Below, piece by piece: positions 40,896-48,162 of a DNA stretch of 64,000 nucleotides. Numbering within the stretch: position 1 is the first letter of the stretch; the number at the start of each line of letters is the position of its first letter. The translations under genes were made by a program, and so were the position numbers. The notes under the pieces were generated by a model. That model was given only the letters and a program-made list of their open reading frames with translations. It did no database searches and was not told the origin of the DNA. The stretch comes from JAICXG01 sp036825615 (lineage in GTDB: Bacteria > Verrucomicrobiota > Verrucomicrobiia > Chthoniobacterales > UBA10450), in contig DAISXY010000010.1 in the NCBI GenBank assembly GCA_036825615.1, forward strand, positions 62,001-126,000, given 5' to 3'.

Positions 40896-42230
40896 ATGAA
40901 AATGTGTGCTTTGGCCTCCATCCCATCCTGCCTCCTTCTCGCCTTTGTTTCGGCTCCCCTCTCCGGTTTCGCGGCCGAGGTTGTGCTGCAAAAAGCACCG
41001 CCGCTGACCGTTCGCGAAGCGCCTGCTTACCCGCAAAATCTTGCGCGTTATCATCTCGGCGCCGAGGTCAAGGCTGCCCCGCGAAGCGTGCCGGTCTCGC
41101 AGTTGCAACTGAGCTCCAAAACCGAAGACGAAAATGCGGCAGAGGCCGCGTTGCTTTGCGACGATCCGACCACAGGTTACCAACTGTCCACGGGGTCGAC
41201 GACTGTCCTGGTATCGCTCGCCAACATCGAGAACGTGGAGAGCCTTTCCTTCCAGAACGAAGGCGCGGAGGGGACATTCGAGGTCGCCCTGTCCAACGCC
41301 GAAATGCCGGCAACTAGCCCGGAATGGCGCAACGCGGGAAATGGCTCGATCGCCGGGCGCGCGGTCGCGATCAGCGTCGGTCCCGGCGAAGCCAAATACA
41401 TCCGCCTCAAGTTCGATGTGAGCAAGCCGGGCCGGATCGCCGGTCTTGGCATCTACGCCACACCAGCGCTCTCGGATTTTACCATGCCGCGACCGAGCAA
41501 GGTCAGCTTCGAAGAGACTTCGAGCGGTTTTGCCCTCATCAATTTCAACTACAGCGAGCTGCATGCGCGGGCTCGCGCTATGTATGCCTCTTCCGGGGAT
41601 GTCGCCCAGGCCAACAGGATGCTCGATGACCAGCCCGCCACCTCCTATCAGTTCGCGGCGGGCGATACCACGCCGACGGCCGTAATCGATCTCGGGCAGG
41701 AGCGAACTCTTACCCGGCTTTCGGCCGTTTATGCGCCCCAGTCGGGCCAGGTCGAGTTTTACGTTCTGAACAATTTGCCGCGTGATTGGGTAGGTGATTC
41801 CGCCGACAATTTTGGCGTCCAGCAGGTGGCGAATGTGAGCCAGCCCGCCGATCTACCGACTTCGCTTAAGATCAGCGACAAGGCCTTTGCCGGTCTGAAG
41901 CCCGTCGGATCAGTCAGCAGCGCGGGCGAGGGTCGGGCGGCGGTGGATTTTCCTGAAGTGACCGGGCGCTACGTCATGGTCAAGTGGCATCCGGCCAATG
42001 CACCGAGTGAGCCGTTCTCGATCGCGCAGGTCGCGGCATTTGGCCCGCGAAAGCGGTCGGAGTTGGCTGCCCGCGACGGCAAGGATGGGAAAGAGATTTT
42101 CGACAACAAGAACATCCCGGCACCGGCGACAGGCCCGGAACAAGCGCCACCCGAGGAAGGACCTCCTCCGGCATTGCCACCAGTGCCGCCGTTCACCTTT
42201 ATCCCGCAGGTGCCACCGACCAGCCCCTAA
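40896..42230 (+). CDS. Secreted protein with two discoidin-like (F5/8 type C) domains and proline-rich tail
   Basis: 444 residues from the ATG at 40896, chosen because GGAG lies five bases upstream. A signal peptide (ASIPSCLLLAFVSAPLSGFA) precedes two similar beta-sandwich units: LCDDPTTGYQLSTGSTTVLV and LDDQPATSYQFAAGDTTPTA mark equivalent positions, and each ends with a strand of the YIRLKF or YVMVKW type. This is the discoidin pattern used for binding carbohydrate or surfaces. The C-terminus is almost pure Pro/Glu/Ala. No enzymatic domain is seen. It ends in a hairpin terminator shared with tsf. Confidence 0.78.
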   Translation: MKMCALASIPSCLLLAFVSAPLSGFAAEVVLQKAPPLTVREAPAYPQNLARYHLGAEVKAAPRSVPVSQLQLSSKTEDENAAEAALLCDDPTTGYQLSTGSTTVLVSLANIENVESLSFQNEGAEGTFEVALSNAEMPATSPEWRNAGNGSIAGRAVAISVGPGEAKYIRLKFDVSKPGRIAGLGIYATPALSDFTMPRPSKVSFEETSSGFALINFNYSELHARARAMYASSGDVAQANRMLDDQPATSYQFAAGDTTPTAVIDLGQERTLTRLSAVYAPQSGQVEFYVLNNLPRDWVGDSADNFGVQQVANVSQPADLPTSLKISDKAFAGLKPVGSVSSAGEGRAAVDFPEVTGRYVMVKWHPANAPSEPFSIAQVAAFGPRKRSELAARDGKDGKEIFDNKNIPAPATGPEQAPPEEGPPPALPPVPPFTFIPQVPPTSP

Positions 42231-42256
42231 CGCCTAACGAGCTTCGATTGCGAGGG

Positions 42257-42299
42257 CCCGCCCGCCGACGCGTAACTGTCGGTTGGGCGGGTTTCGTCT
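42257..42299. terminator. Hairpin terminator between convergent genes
   Basis: CCCGCCCGCCGAC (42257-42269) pairs with GTCGGTTGGGCGGG (42278-42291), with an 8-base loop and one bulge. It is followed by TTTCGTCTT on the plus strand. It can end the discoidin-like gene and, read the other way, sits 17 bases after the tsf stop. Confidence 0.7.
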
Positions 42300-42316
42300 T
42301 CTGGAAACGTGCTGCG

Positions 42317-42943
42317 CTATGCGCTCGCAGAGGCCGCACCGGGTTCGGCGCCAATCGGCTCGCCGACTGAATAGCGAGTGAAACGCCGAATCACGATGTT
42401 TTCGCCGATCTCCGCGATTTTCGAGGCAACGAGTTCCCGAATCGTCTGGTCGGGATCCTTGATGAAGCCCTGGTCGAGCAGACAAACCGTGCCGTAGAAC
42501 TTCTCCAGTTTACCGTCGACGATTTTGGCGATGACGTTTTCCGGCTTGCCTTTCACCTGCGCAGCGTAGATCGCTCGTTCGGCCTCGACCACTTCGACCG
42601 GGACCTGATCGCGGCTGACATAAAGCGGCTGGGCCGCGGCGATGTGCAGCGTGATATCTTTCACAAACGCGCGAAAACCTTCGTTCTTCGCCACAAAATC
42701 GGTTTCACAATTGACCTCGACGAGCACACCCACCTTGCCCTGGAGATGAATGTAAGAGGCAACAATTCCTTCCTTCGTCGCCCGCGAAGATTTCTTGCTC
42801 GCGCTTGCGATGCCCTTGGTGCGGAGGAGTGTTTCCGCCTTCCCGAGATCACCACCGGTTTCGGCCAGGGCACGTTTGCAATCCATGAAGCCGGCGTTGG
42901 TTTTTTCCCGCAGCTGCTTAACGAGTTGAGGATCAATTTCCAT
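42317..42943 (-). CDS. tsf: Elongation factor Ts
   Basis: 208 residues from the ATG at 42943 (GGAAAC upstream). The frame could start four codons earlier. The UBA-like N-terminus (LVKQLREKTNAGFMDCKRAL) and the core (VEVNCETDFVAKNEGF) that contacts EF-Tu are intact. It is a short, single-core form of EF-Ts, about 75 residues smaller than the E. coli protein. It follows rpsB by 81 bases, the standard order, but pyrH and frr do not follow. Confidence 0.94.
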   Translation of the reverse strand: MEIDPQLVKQLREKTNAGFMDCKRALAETGGDLGKAETLLRTKGIASASKKSSRATKEGIVASYIHLQGKVGVLVEVNCETDFVAKNEGFRAFVKDITLHIAAAQPLYVSRDQVPVEVVEAERAIYAAQVKGKPENVIAKIVDGKLEKFYGTVCLLDQGFIKDPDQTIRELVASKIAEIGENIVIRRFTRYSVGEPIGAEPGAASASA

Positions 42944-43024
42944 TGTTGTTTCCATAAATGATTTTCATCGGGTGCGTGACCCGTCCCTTTCTTTTTCAGT
43001 GCGCACCAACGGCGCGCAAATTCG

Positions 43025-43756
43025 TTAGGCCGAAACCCCGGCCATTTCCACTTCTTCGCGCAGCCGGGCTTCGCTGCTCGCGGAGACGATCGCGTCGACC
43101 AGCTTTTGCAGCATGACGCGAATCGCCCGAATCGCATCGTCATTGCCCGGGATCGGGTAATCAATAACCTCCGGATCGGCATTGGTATCAACAATCGCGA
43201 CCGTCGGAATCCCAAGCCGGCGCGCTTCGTTGACCGCGTTTTGCTCGCGCGTCGTATCGATGATGATCAGCGCATCGGGCAGCTGCGACATTTCGATAAT
43301 GCCCTCGAGGTTGCGCCGCAGCTTGGCCGCTTCGCGATTGAGTGCGGCCAGTTCCTGTTTGCCCATTTTCTTGTAATCAGGCGAGGCTTCGATCTGCTCG
43401 ATAAATTTGAGCCGGCCGATGCTTTTGCGAATCGTCGCCAGGTTGGTCAGCGTCCCGCCGAGCCAGCGCTGGTTAACGTAAAATTGTCCACAGGCAAGGG
43501 CGGCTTCCTTGACCGCTTCCTGCGCCTGTTTCTTGCAGCCGACGAAAAGAATCTTCCCGCCCCGAGCCGCGACCTCCTGCAAAAAAGCCGTCGCGCGCTG
43601 CAACTGCTTCACAGTTTCATCAAGATTGATGATGTAGATGGCATTGCGGCGCTCGAAGATGTAAGGCTTCATCTTCGGGTTCCAGCGCTTGGTCTGGTGT
43701 CCGAAATGGACGCCCGCTTCGAGCAATTCGGGCACTAATTCAACGGTGTTGGCCAT
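43025..43756 (-). CDS. rpsB: 30S ribosomal protein S2
   Basis: 243 residues from the ATG at 43756, which gives the normal N-terminus (LLEAGVHFGHQTKRWNPKMK). FVGCKKQAQ, FYVNQRWLGGTLTN and PDALIIIDTTREQNAVNEAR, with IPTVAIVDTNADP, are all family blocks. It is required for S1 binding to the small subunit. The first gene of rpsB-tsf. The stop TAA lies within the dispersed word TCGTTAGGC. Confidence 0.96.
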   Translation of the reverse strand: MANTVELVPELLEAGVHFGHQTKRWNPKMKPYIFERRNAIYIINLDETVKQLQRATAFLQEVAARGGKILFVGCKKQAQEAVKEAALACGQFYVNQRWLGGTLTNLATIRKSIGRLKFIEQIEASPDYKKMGKQELAALNREAAKLRRNLEGIIEMSQLPDALIIIDTTREQNAVNEARRLGIPTVAIVDTNADPEVIDYPIPGNDDAIRAIRVMLQKLVDAIVSASSEARLREEVEMAGVSA

Positions 43757-43854
43757 AGGGTAAAACGCTGGCCGCACTGGCGCAGCGGGACGGGGAAGAT
43801 GCTACAGCGGCCTCACTCTGGCAACTGGCAATTTCCGCTCGCGCGACGACGCGC

Positions 43855-44337
43855 TTACCACTCCGAAGCGCTGTCGGCGATCATCTGTTGCAGCATCGGA
43901 AAACGAATCTCGCCGTAATTGAGCGCGTAGCGCAGGTCACCGCCTTTGAACACCCAGGTGGTCGGAATCCAGCTGAGGGGCAGCCCGAGAAACTGAGTAA
44001 TATGGCCAGACCCGCGGGGACCCGGATCGGCCAGGATGGTTACGTTTGACTGCTGCGCGAGGTCATATTTCGCGAGCATCGCGCGCCCGTCCTCGCCGCT
44101 GTTCCAGATCGAGACGAAATAAAATTTCACCTCTGGATTGTCCTTGACCGCTTTCGTCCAGCCGCCGCTCTTGAGCTCGTGCTGACAGTTTGAACACCAC
44201 GGCGCCCAGAGATGGACCACGGAAATGTTCTGGCCTTTGATCCCACCGGCGACCTGTTGTTCAGCGGGCGAGGCGCCTAAGAGCGTCGAGGCGGCACCGA
44301 TCAAAGCGGCAAAGCAAGCGAACAAGTTCTTCATCAT
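43855..44337 (-). CDS. Exported thioredoxin-fold protein
   Basis: 160 residues from the ATG at 44337. A signal peptide (NLFACFAALIGAASTLLGAS) is followed by a TlpA-like thioredoxin domain. The redox motif is WAPWCSNCQ (CxxC with Ser-Asn), the central strand KFYFVSIWN and the cis-proline region LSWIPTTWVF. It probably reduces or exchanges disulfides in the periplasm, or helps cytochrome c maturation. The unusual CSNC pair leaves its redox role open. It is divergent from rpsA. Confidence 0.82.
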   Translation of the reverse strand: MMKNLFACFAALIGAASTLLGASPAEQQVAGGIKGQNISVVHLWAPWCSNCQHELKSGGWTKAVKDNPEVKFYFVSIWNSGEDGRAMLAKYDLAQQSNVTILADPGPRGSGHITQFLGLPLSWIPTTWVFKGGDLRYALNYGEIRFPMLQQMIADSASEW

Positions 44338-44391
44338 TCGCGGCATTATCAGCCCCGGTCAGAGCGGGGGCAAACTCCGCTTGTGCGGGAG

Positions 44392-44420
44392 TTGACCGCG
44401 CCCGAGAAAGTGGCTAGTTT
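44392..44420 (+). promoter_or_regulatory. Candidate promoter of rpsA
   Basis: TTGACC (44392-44397) and TAGTTT (44415-44420) are 17 bases apart. This leaves a leader of about 80 bases before rpsA, long enough for the autogenous control known for S1 mRNA. A GGAGGAGA ribosome-binding site lies just before the start region. Confidence 0.45.
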
Positions 44421-44508
44421 CCTTCCCCTTTCCGCGGGAAGTGTGCGGGTGACAGTCGCCGCCGCTTTCAATCACTGAGCCCCGCTTCGGGAGGAGATCG
44501 TACCGCTT

Positions 44509-46191
44509 ATGTTGCAAATGCAGGATTTGATGTCGAAGTCGATGCGCGATTTCAAGGAAGGCAGCATCGTTAAAGGACGTATCCTCGAGATCCGGCCCCG
44601 CGAAGTTTTGGTTGATATCGGTTACAAGTCGGAAGGGGTCATTCCCGCTTCCGAGTTTGATGATATCGAGTCGCTCGAAGTGGGCGACGAAGTCGAAGTT
44701 CTTCTCGAGCGGCTCGAGAACGAAGAGGGCATGGTCGTTCTCTCAAAGGAGAAAGCTGCCTATCGCCAAAATTGGAACAAGATCGCGCAGGTCTTCGCTG
44801 GCGACGGGCTCATCAAAGGCAAGGTCAAGTCGGTCGTCAAAGGCGGCCTCATGGTCAACATCGGGGTCGAAGCCTTTCTTCCCGCCTCGCAGATCGACAT
44901 CGTCCCGCCGCGCGATCTCCAGCAGTTCGTCGGCAACACCTACGACTTCAAAATCGTCAAGATCAACGACGACCGGAAGAACGTGGTCCTGAGCCGGCGC
45001 GAGTTGATCGAGCAGGAGCGAAGCGAGAAACGCCAGAAATTCCTCGAGAGCGTGAAGGTCGGCGACACTGTCTCCGGCACAGTGAAAAACCTCACCGACT
45101 TCGGCGCCTTCATCGATCTCGGCGGCATGGACGGTCTCCTCCACATCACCGACATGACCTGGGGCCGGCTCGGCCACCCAAGCGAGTTGCTCAAGGTCGG
45201 GCAACAGCTCGACGTCCTCGTCCTCGACATCAACAAGGAGAAAGAGCGCGTCTCGTTAGGCCTGAAGCAGACCCAGAAGAATCCGTGGGACCAGATCGAG
45301 GAACGCTTCCCCGCCGGACAAAAGGTCAAAGGCAAGATTACCAATCTCGTGCCTTACGGCGCGTTCGTGGAGTTGGAGGAAGGCGTCGAAGGCCTCATCC
45401 ACGTCTCCGAGCTTTCCTGGACGAAACGCATCATGCGCCCGTCCGACATTCTTACCGTCGGCCAGGAGGTCGAGGCGGTTGTGCTCGGGGTGAACAAGGA
45501 GGAACAGAAGATTTCGTTAGGCCTGCGCCAACTCGAGGCCAACCCGTGGGATGAAATCGAGAAGAAATTCACCATCGGCAGCCGGGTCAAAGGTCACATC
45601 CGCAACATGACCGCGTATGGCGCCTTCGTGGAGCTGGAGGATGGGATCGACGGCATGATTCACGTCTCCGATCTCAGTTGGACGCGCAAAATCAATCACC
45701 CGATGGAGGTCTTCAAAAAGGGCGACGAAGTTGAGGCCGAAGTCATCGACATCGACAAAACCAACCAGCGCATCAGTCTCGGCATTAAACAACTCACCGA
45801 AGATCCGTGGAAGAACATCGACCAGAAATACAAGATCGGTGATCTGGTGAAGGGCAAAGTGACCAAGCTCGCCAGCTTCGGCGCCTTCGTGCAGTTGCAG
45901 GATGACATTGACGGCCTCGTCCATATCTCGCAGTTAAGCGAAGACCACGTCGCCAAAGTCAAAGACGTGCTTAAGGTCGGCCAGGAAGTCGAAGCCCGCG
46001 TCATCAAGGTGGATAAAGTCGAGCGCCGCATCGGCCTCTCGATCAAGGCCGCCAACTACAGCGAAGAAGAGCTGCGCCGCGAATCCGAAGCCTTCGACAG
46101 CTTCCGTCCGGGCGAAGACCTGGTCGGCTTGGAGAAAGCCTTCCAAGCCGCCGAGGAAGACTATCGCCCCGGCGAAGGCAAAAAGAAGTAG
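44509..46191 (+). CDS. rpsA: 30S ribosomal protein S1
   Basis: 560 residues containing six S1 (OB-fold) repeats, as in long proteobacterial S1. Repeats 3-6 are the most alike (VKGKITNLVPYGAFVELEEG; VKGHIRNMTAYGAFVELEDG; VKGKVTKLASFGAFVQLQDD). S1 unfolds mRNA leaders and carries them to the ribosome. The gene has a GGAGGAGA-type binding site and starts LQMQDLMSKSMRDFKEGSIV. Two copies of the dispersed word TCGTTAGGC encode Ser-Leu-Gly in equivalent places of adjacent repeats, using the rare Leu codon TTA. Confidence 0.95.
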   Translation: MLQMQDLMSKSMRDFKEGSIVKGRILEIRPREVLVDIGYKSEGVIPASEFDDIESLEVGDEVEVLLERLENEEGMVVLSKEKAAYRQNWNKIAQVFAGDGLIKGKVKSVVKGGLMVNIGVEAFLPASQIDIVPPRDLQQFVGNTYDFKIVKINDDRKNVVLSRRELIEQERSEKRQKFLESVKVGDTVSGTVKNLTDFGAFIDLGGMDGLLHITDMTWGRLGHPSELLKVGQQLDVLVLDINKEKERVSLGLKQTQKNPWDQIEERFPAGQKVKGKITNLVPYGAFVELEEGVEGLIHVSELSWTKRIMRPSDILTVGQEVEAVVLGVNKEEQKISLGLRQLEANPWDEIEKKFTIGSRVKGHIRNMTAYGAFVELEDGIDGMIHVSDLSWTRKINHPMEVFKKGDEVEAEVIDIDKTNQRISLGIKQLTEDPWKNIDQKYKIGDLVKGKVTKLASFGAFVQLQDDIDGLVHISQLSEDHVAKVKDVLKVGQEVEARVIKVDKVERRIGLSIKAANYSEEELRRESEAFDSFRPGEDLVGLEKAFQAAEEDYRPGEGKKK

Positions 46192-46219
46192 CGCACTCTC
46201 AGGCGCGCGCCACCACGCC

Positions 46220-46345
46220 GTCATCCCGAGCGAAGCCGAGGGATCCCGCGGCGCAACCGACACACTCGAGTTGTCATCCGCGCCCTTGCCTTCCCGACCC
46301 TCCGCGGGATTCCTCGACTCCGCTGCGCTCCGCTCGGAATGACGG
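46220..46345. repeat. Palindromic interspersed repeat, two arms
   Basis: Left arm 46220-46250 (GTCATCCCGAGCGAAGCCGA, then GGGATCCCG) and right arm 46301-46345 (inverse, CTCGACTCCGCTGCGCTCCG, then CTCGGAATGAC). It fills the 208-base gap between rpsA and the GDSL gene, in which no other feature is seen. Confidence 0.85.
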
Positions 46346-46399
46346 CGCAGGCGGGCGATCCTCATTCGACACACGCACTTGAAAGAGCGAAACGTCTGC

Positions 46400-48154
46400 A
46401 TGCGTTTCCGCATCCGAGCACTTGTGCTCATCAGCGCGCTGACACTTTACGCCCATCATCTCGCCGCCCAGATCGCGCCCGCTTTCTCCCAGGTCATCAT
46501 CTTCGGCGACAGTCTCTCTGATGACGGCAACATCCGGCACATCGCCGAGGAAGATTTTTTCGTTCCTTATCCGGGCCAGCTATTCGATTACAGCGACGGA
46601 CGGTTCACGAACAGTTCCGACACCCTCCCGGCCTCCGACAAGTACGCCGGCACCTGGCACGAGCAGCTCGCTCGTACTTTCCTCGGCCTGCCCGCCGCGA
46701 CTAACAGCCTCGACGGCGGCACCGATTACGCGTTCGGCGGCGCGACGACGATCGAGGGATCGAGCGAGCGGACCGTGATTGACAATCCCGAGCCGTTCTT
46801 CGGCGGCGACCTAACGATCTCGATCGATAACCTCGGCAAGCAGGTCGATGATTATCTCGCCGCGCACACTCCCGATCCATCCGCGCTTTATATCGTCTGG
46901 GGCGGCGGGAACGACATCTTCGATAATGCGAGCTCCGATTCTGTCATTGCAACCGCGCAGCGCGTCGCCGGTTTGGTCGAGCGACTCGCCCGCGCCGGCG
47001 CTTACTACATTCTTGTCCCGAACGTTCCACCGCTCGGGCTCGTCCCGAATTACAAGGATGATCCGCTCAAAGCCGCCGCCCTCAATGTCGGCTCCGCGCA
47101 GTATCGCGCCGAATTTAACAATCAGCTCGATGCCGCCGAGAGTGAGCTTGCGTCGGAAGGAATCCAGATCGCTCTCTACCGCGACGACATTTATGGCCTC
47201 TTCTACCGGCTCGCCGCCAACCCGGAAGATGTCGGCTTCGTCAATATCAGCGATAGCTCGCAAGCCAAGGCGGTTGATCCGGACACCTATCTCTTTTGGG
47301 ATGACATCCATCCAACCACCGCCGGCCATTACCAGATCGCGGCGGCTGCGTTCGATCTCCTCAACGGTGCCCCGCCGCCTGCGCAATCGGTTAACATCTC
47401 GGCCCGGCTTGCGGTTGGTACCGGCGACAACGTTCTCATCGGTGGGTTTATCGTCAGCGGCACGGAAAGCAAACAGGTGCTCGTTAGGGGAATCGGCCCG
47501 TCGCTCGCGACCAACGGCATTCCTTCGAGCGATGCGCTCGCCGATCCAACGCTGGAACTTTACCAGGGCGGCACCCTCATCCAGAGCAACGACAACTGGA
47601 AAGATTCTCAAGCAACCGAGATCGCCGCGACCGGGATCGCGCCACCTGACGACCTCGAGTCCGCCCTGATCGCGACCCTCGCGCCCGGCAGTTACACCTT
47701 CATCCTGCGGGGGCACAACGGCGGCACCGGAATTGGTCTCGTCGAAGCCTACGATCTCTCGACCACGGCGCGCGCTGCGCTCGCCAACATCAGCGCCCGC
47801 GGTTTCGTCGAGTCGAATGACAATGTGCTCATCGCCGGATTCATCATCGGCGACGGCGGGAGCGATACGGTTCTGGTTAGGGCGCTCGGGCCCTCGCTGG
47901 CGAATGCAGGAGTTGCCAATCCGCTGCTCGATCCGACGCTCGACCTTTATGACGCCAACGGCTCCGTAATTCGGAGCGACGATAACTGGCGGGATTCGCA
48001 GGAGGCCCTGATCACTTCCACCGGGCTCGCGCCTAACGAGAATACGGAGGCTGCCATCATTCGGGCCCTCGGGCCTGGGCAATATACCGCTATTGTCCGG
48101 GGGAAAGGCGGCGCCAGCGGGGTGGCTTTGGTCGAGGTTTACAACCTGCGATAG
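46400..48154 (+). CDS. Secreted GDSL/SGNH hydrolase with two C-terminal beta repeats
   Basis: 584 residues from the ATG at 46400. A signal peptide (RIRALVLISALTLYAHHLAA) is followed by an SGNH esterase/lipase domain: block I IFGDSLSDDGN with nucleophile Ser38, block III VWGGGNDIFD, block V WDDIHPTTAGH with the Asp-His pair. The C-terminal third holds two copies (about residues 331-455 and 463-584) of a domain running NISAR, NVLIGGFIV/NVLIAGFII, VLVRGIGPSL/VLVRALGPSL, NDNWKDSQ/DDNWRDSQ and a final LVEAYDL/LVEVYNL. The repeats look like surface-attachment or sorting modules. The substrate may be a lipid or polysaccharide ester. Confidence 0.88.
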   Translation: MRFRIRALVLISALTLYAHHLAAQIAPAFSQVIIFGDSLSDDGNIRHIAEEDFFVPYPGQLFDYSDGRFTNSSDTLPASDKYAGTWHEQLARTFLGLPAATNSLDGGTDYAFGGATTIEGSSERTVIDNPEPFFGGDLTISIDNLGKQVDDYLAAHTPDPSALYIVWGGGNDIFDNASSDSVIATAQRVAGLVERLARAGAYYILVPNVPPLGLVPNYKDDPLKAAALNVGSAQYRAEFNNQLDAAESELASEGIQIALYRDDIYGLFYRLAANPEDVGFVNISDSSQAKAVDPDTYLFWDDIHPTTAGHYQIAAAAFDLLNGAPPPAQSVNISARLAVGTGDNVLIGGFIVSGTESKQVLVRGIGPSLATNGIPSSDALADPTLELYQGGTLIQSNDNWKDSQATEIAATGIAPPDDLESALIATLAPGSYTFILRGHNGGTGIGLVEAYDLSTTARAALANISARGFVESNDNVLIAGFIIGDGGSDTVLVRALGPSLANAGVANPLLDPTLDLYDANGSVIRSDDNWRDSQEALITSTGLAPNENTEAAIIRALGPGQYTAIVRGKGGASGVALVEVYNLR

Positions 48155-48162
48155 ATTGGCGC

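Noticed and set aside
40086..41564. Long open frame of 492 codons on the minus strand
   Set aside because: It runs antisense to two genes with signal peptides, recognisable folds and good ribosome-binding sites. Its residues are Arg/Gly-rich and show no domain, so it is a shadow of G+C-rich coding DNA.
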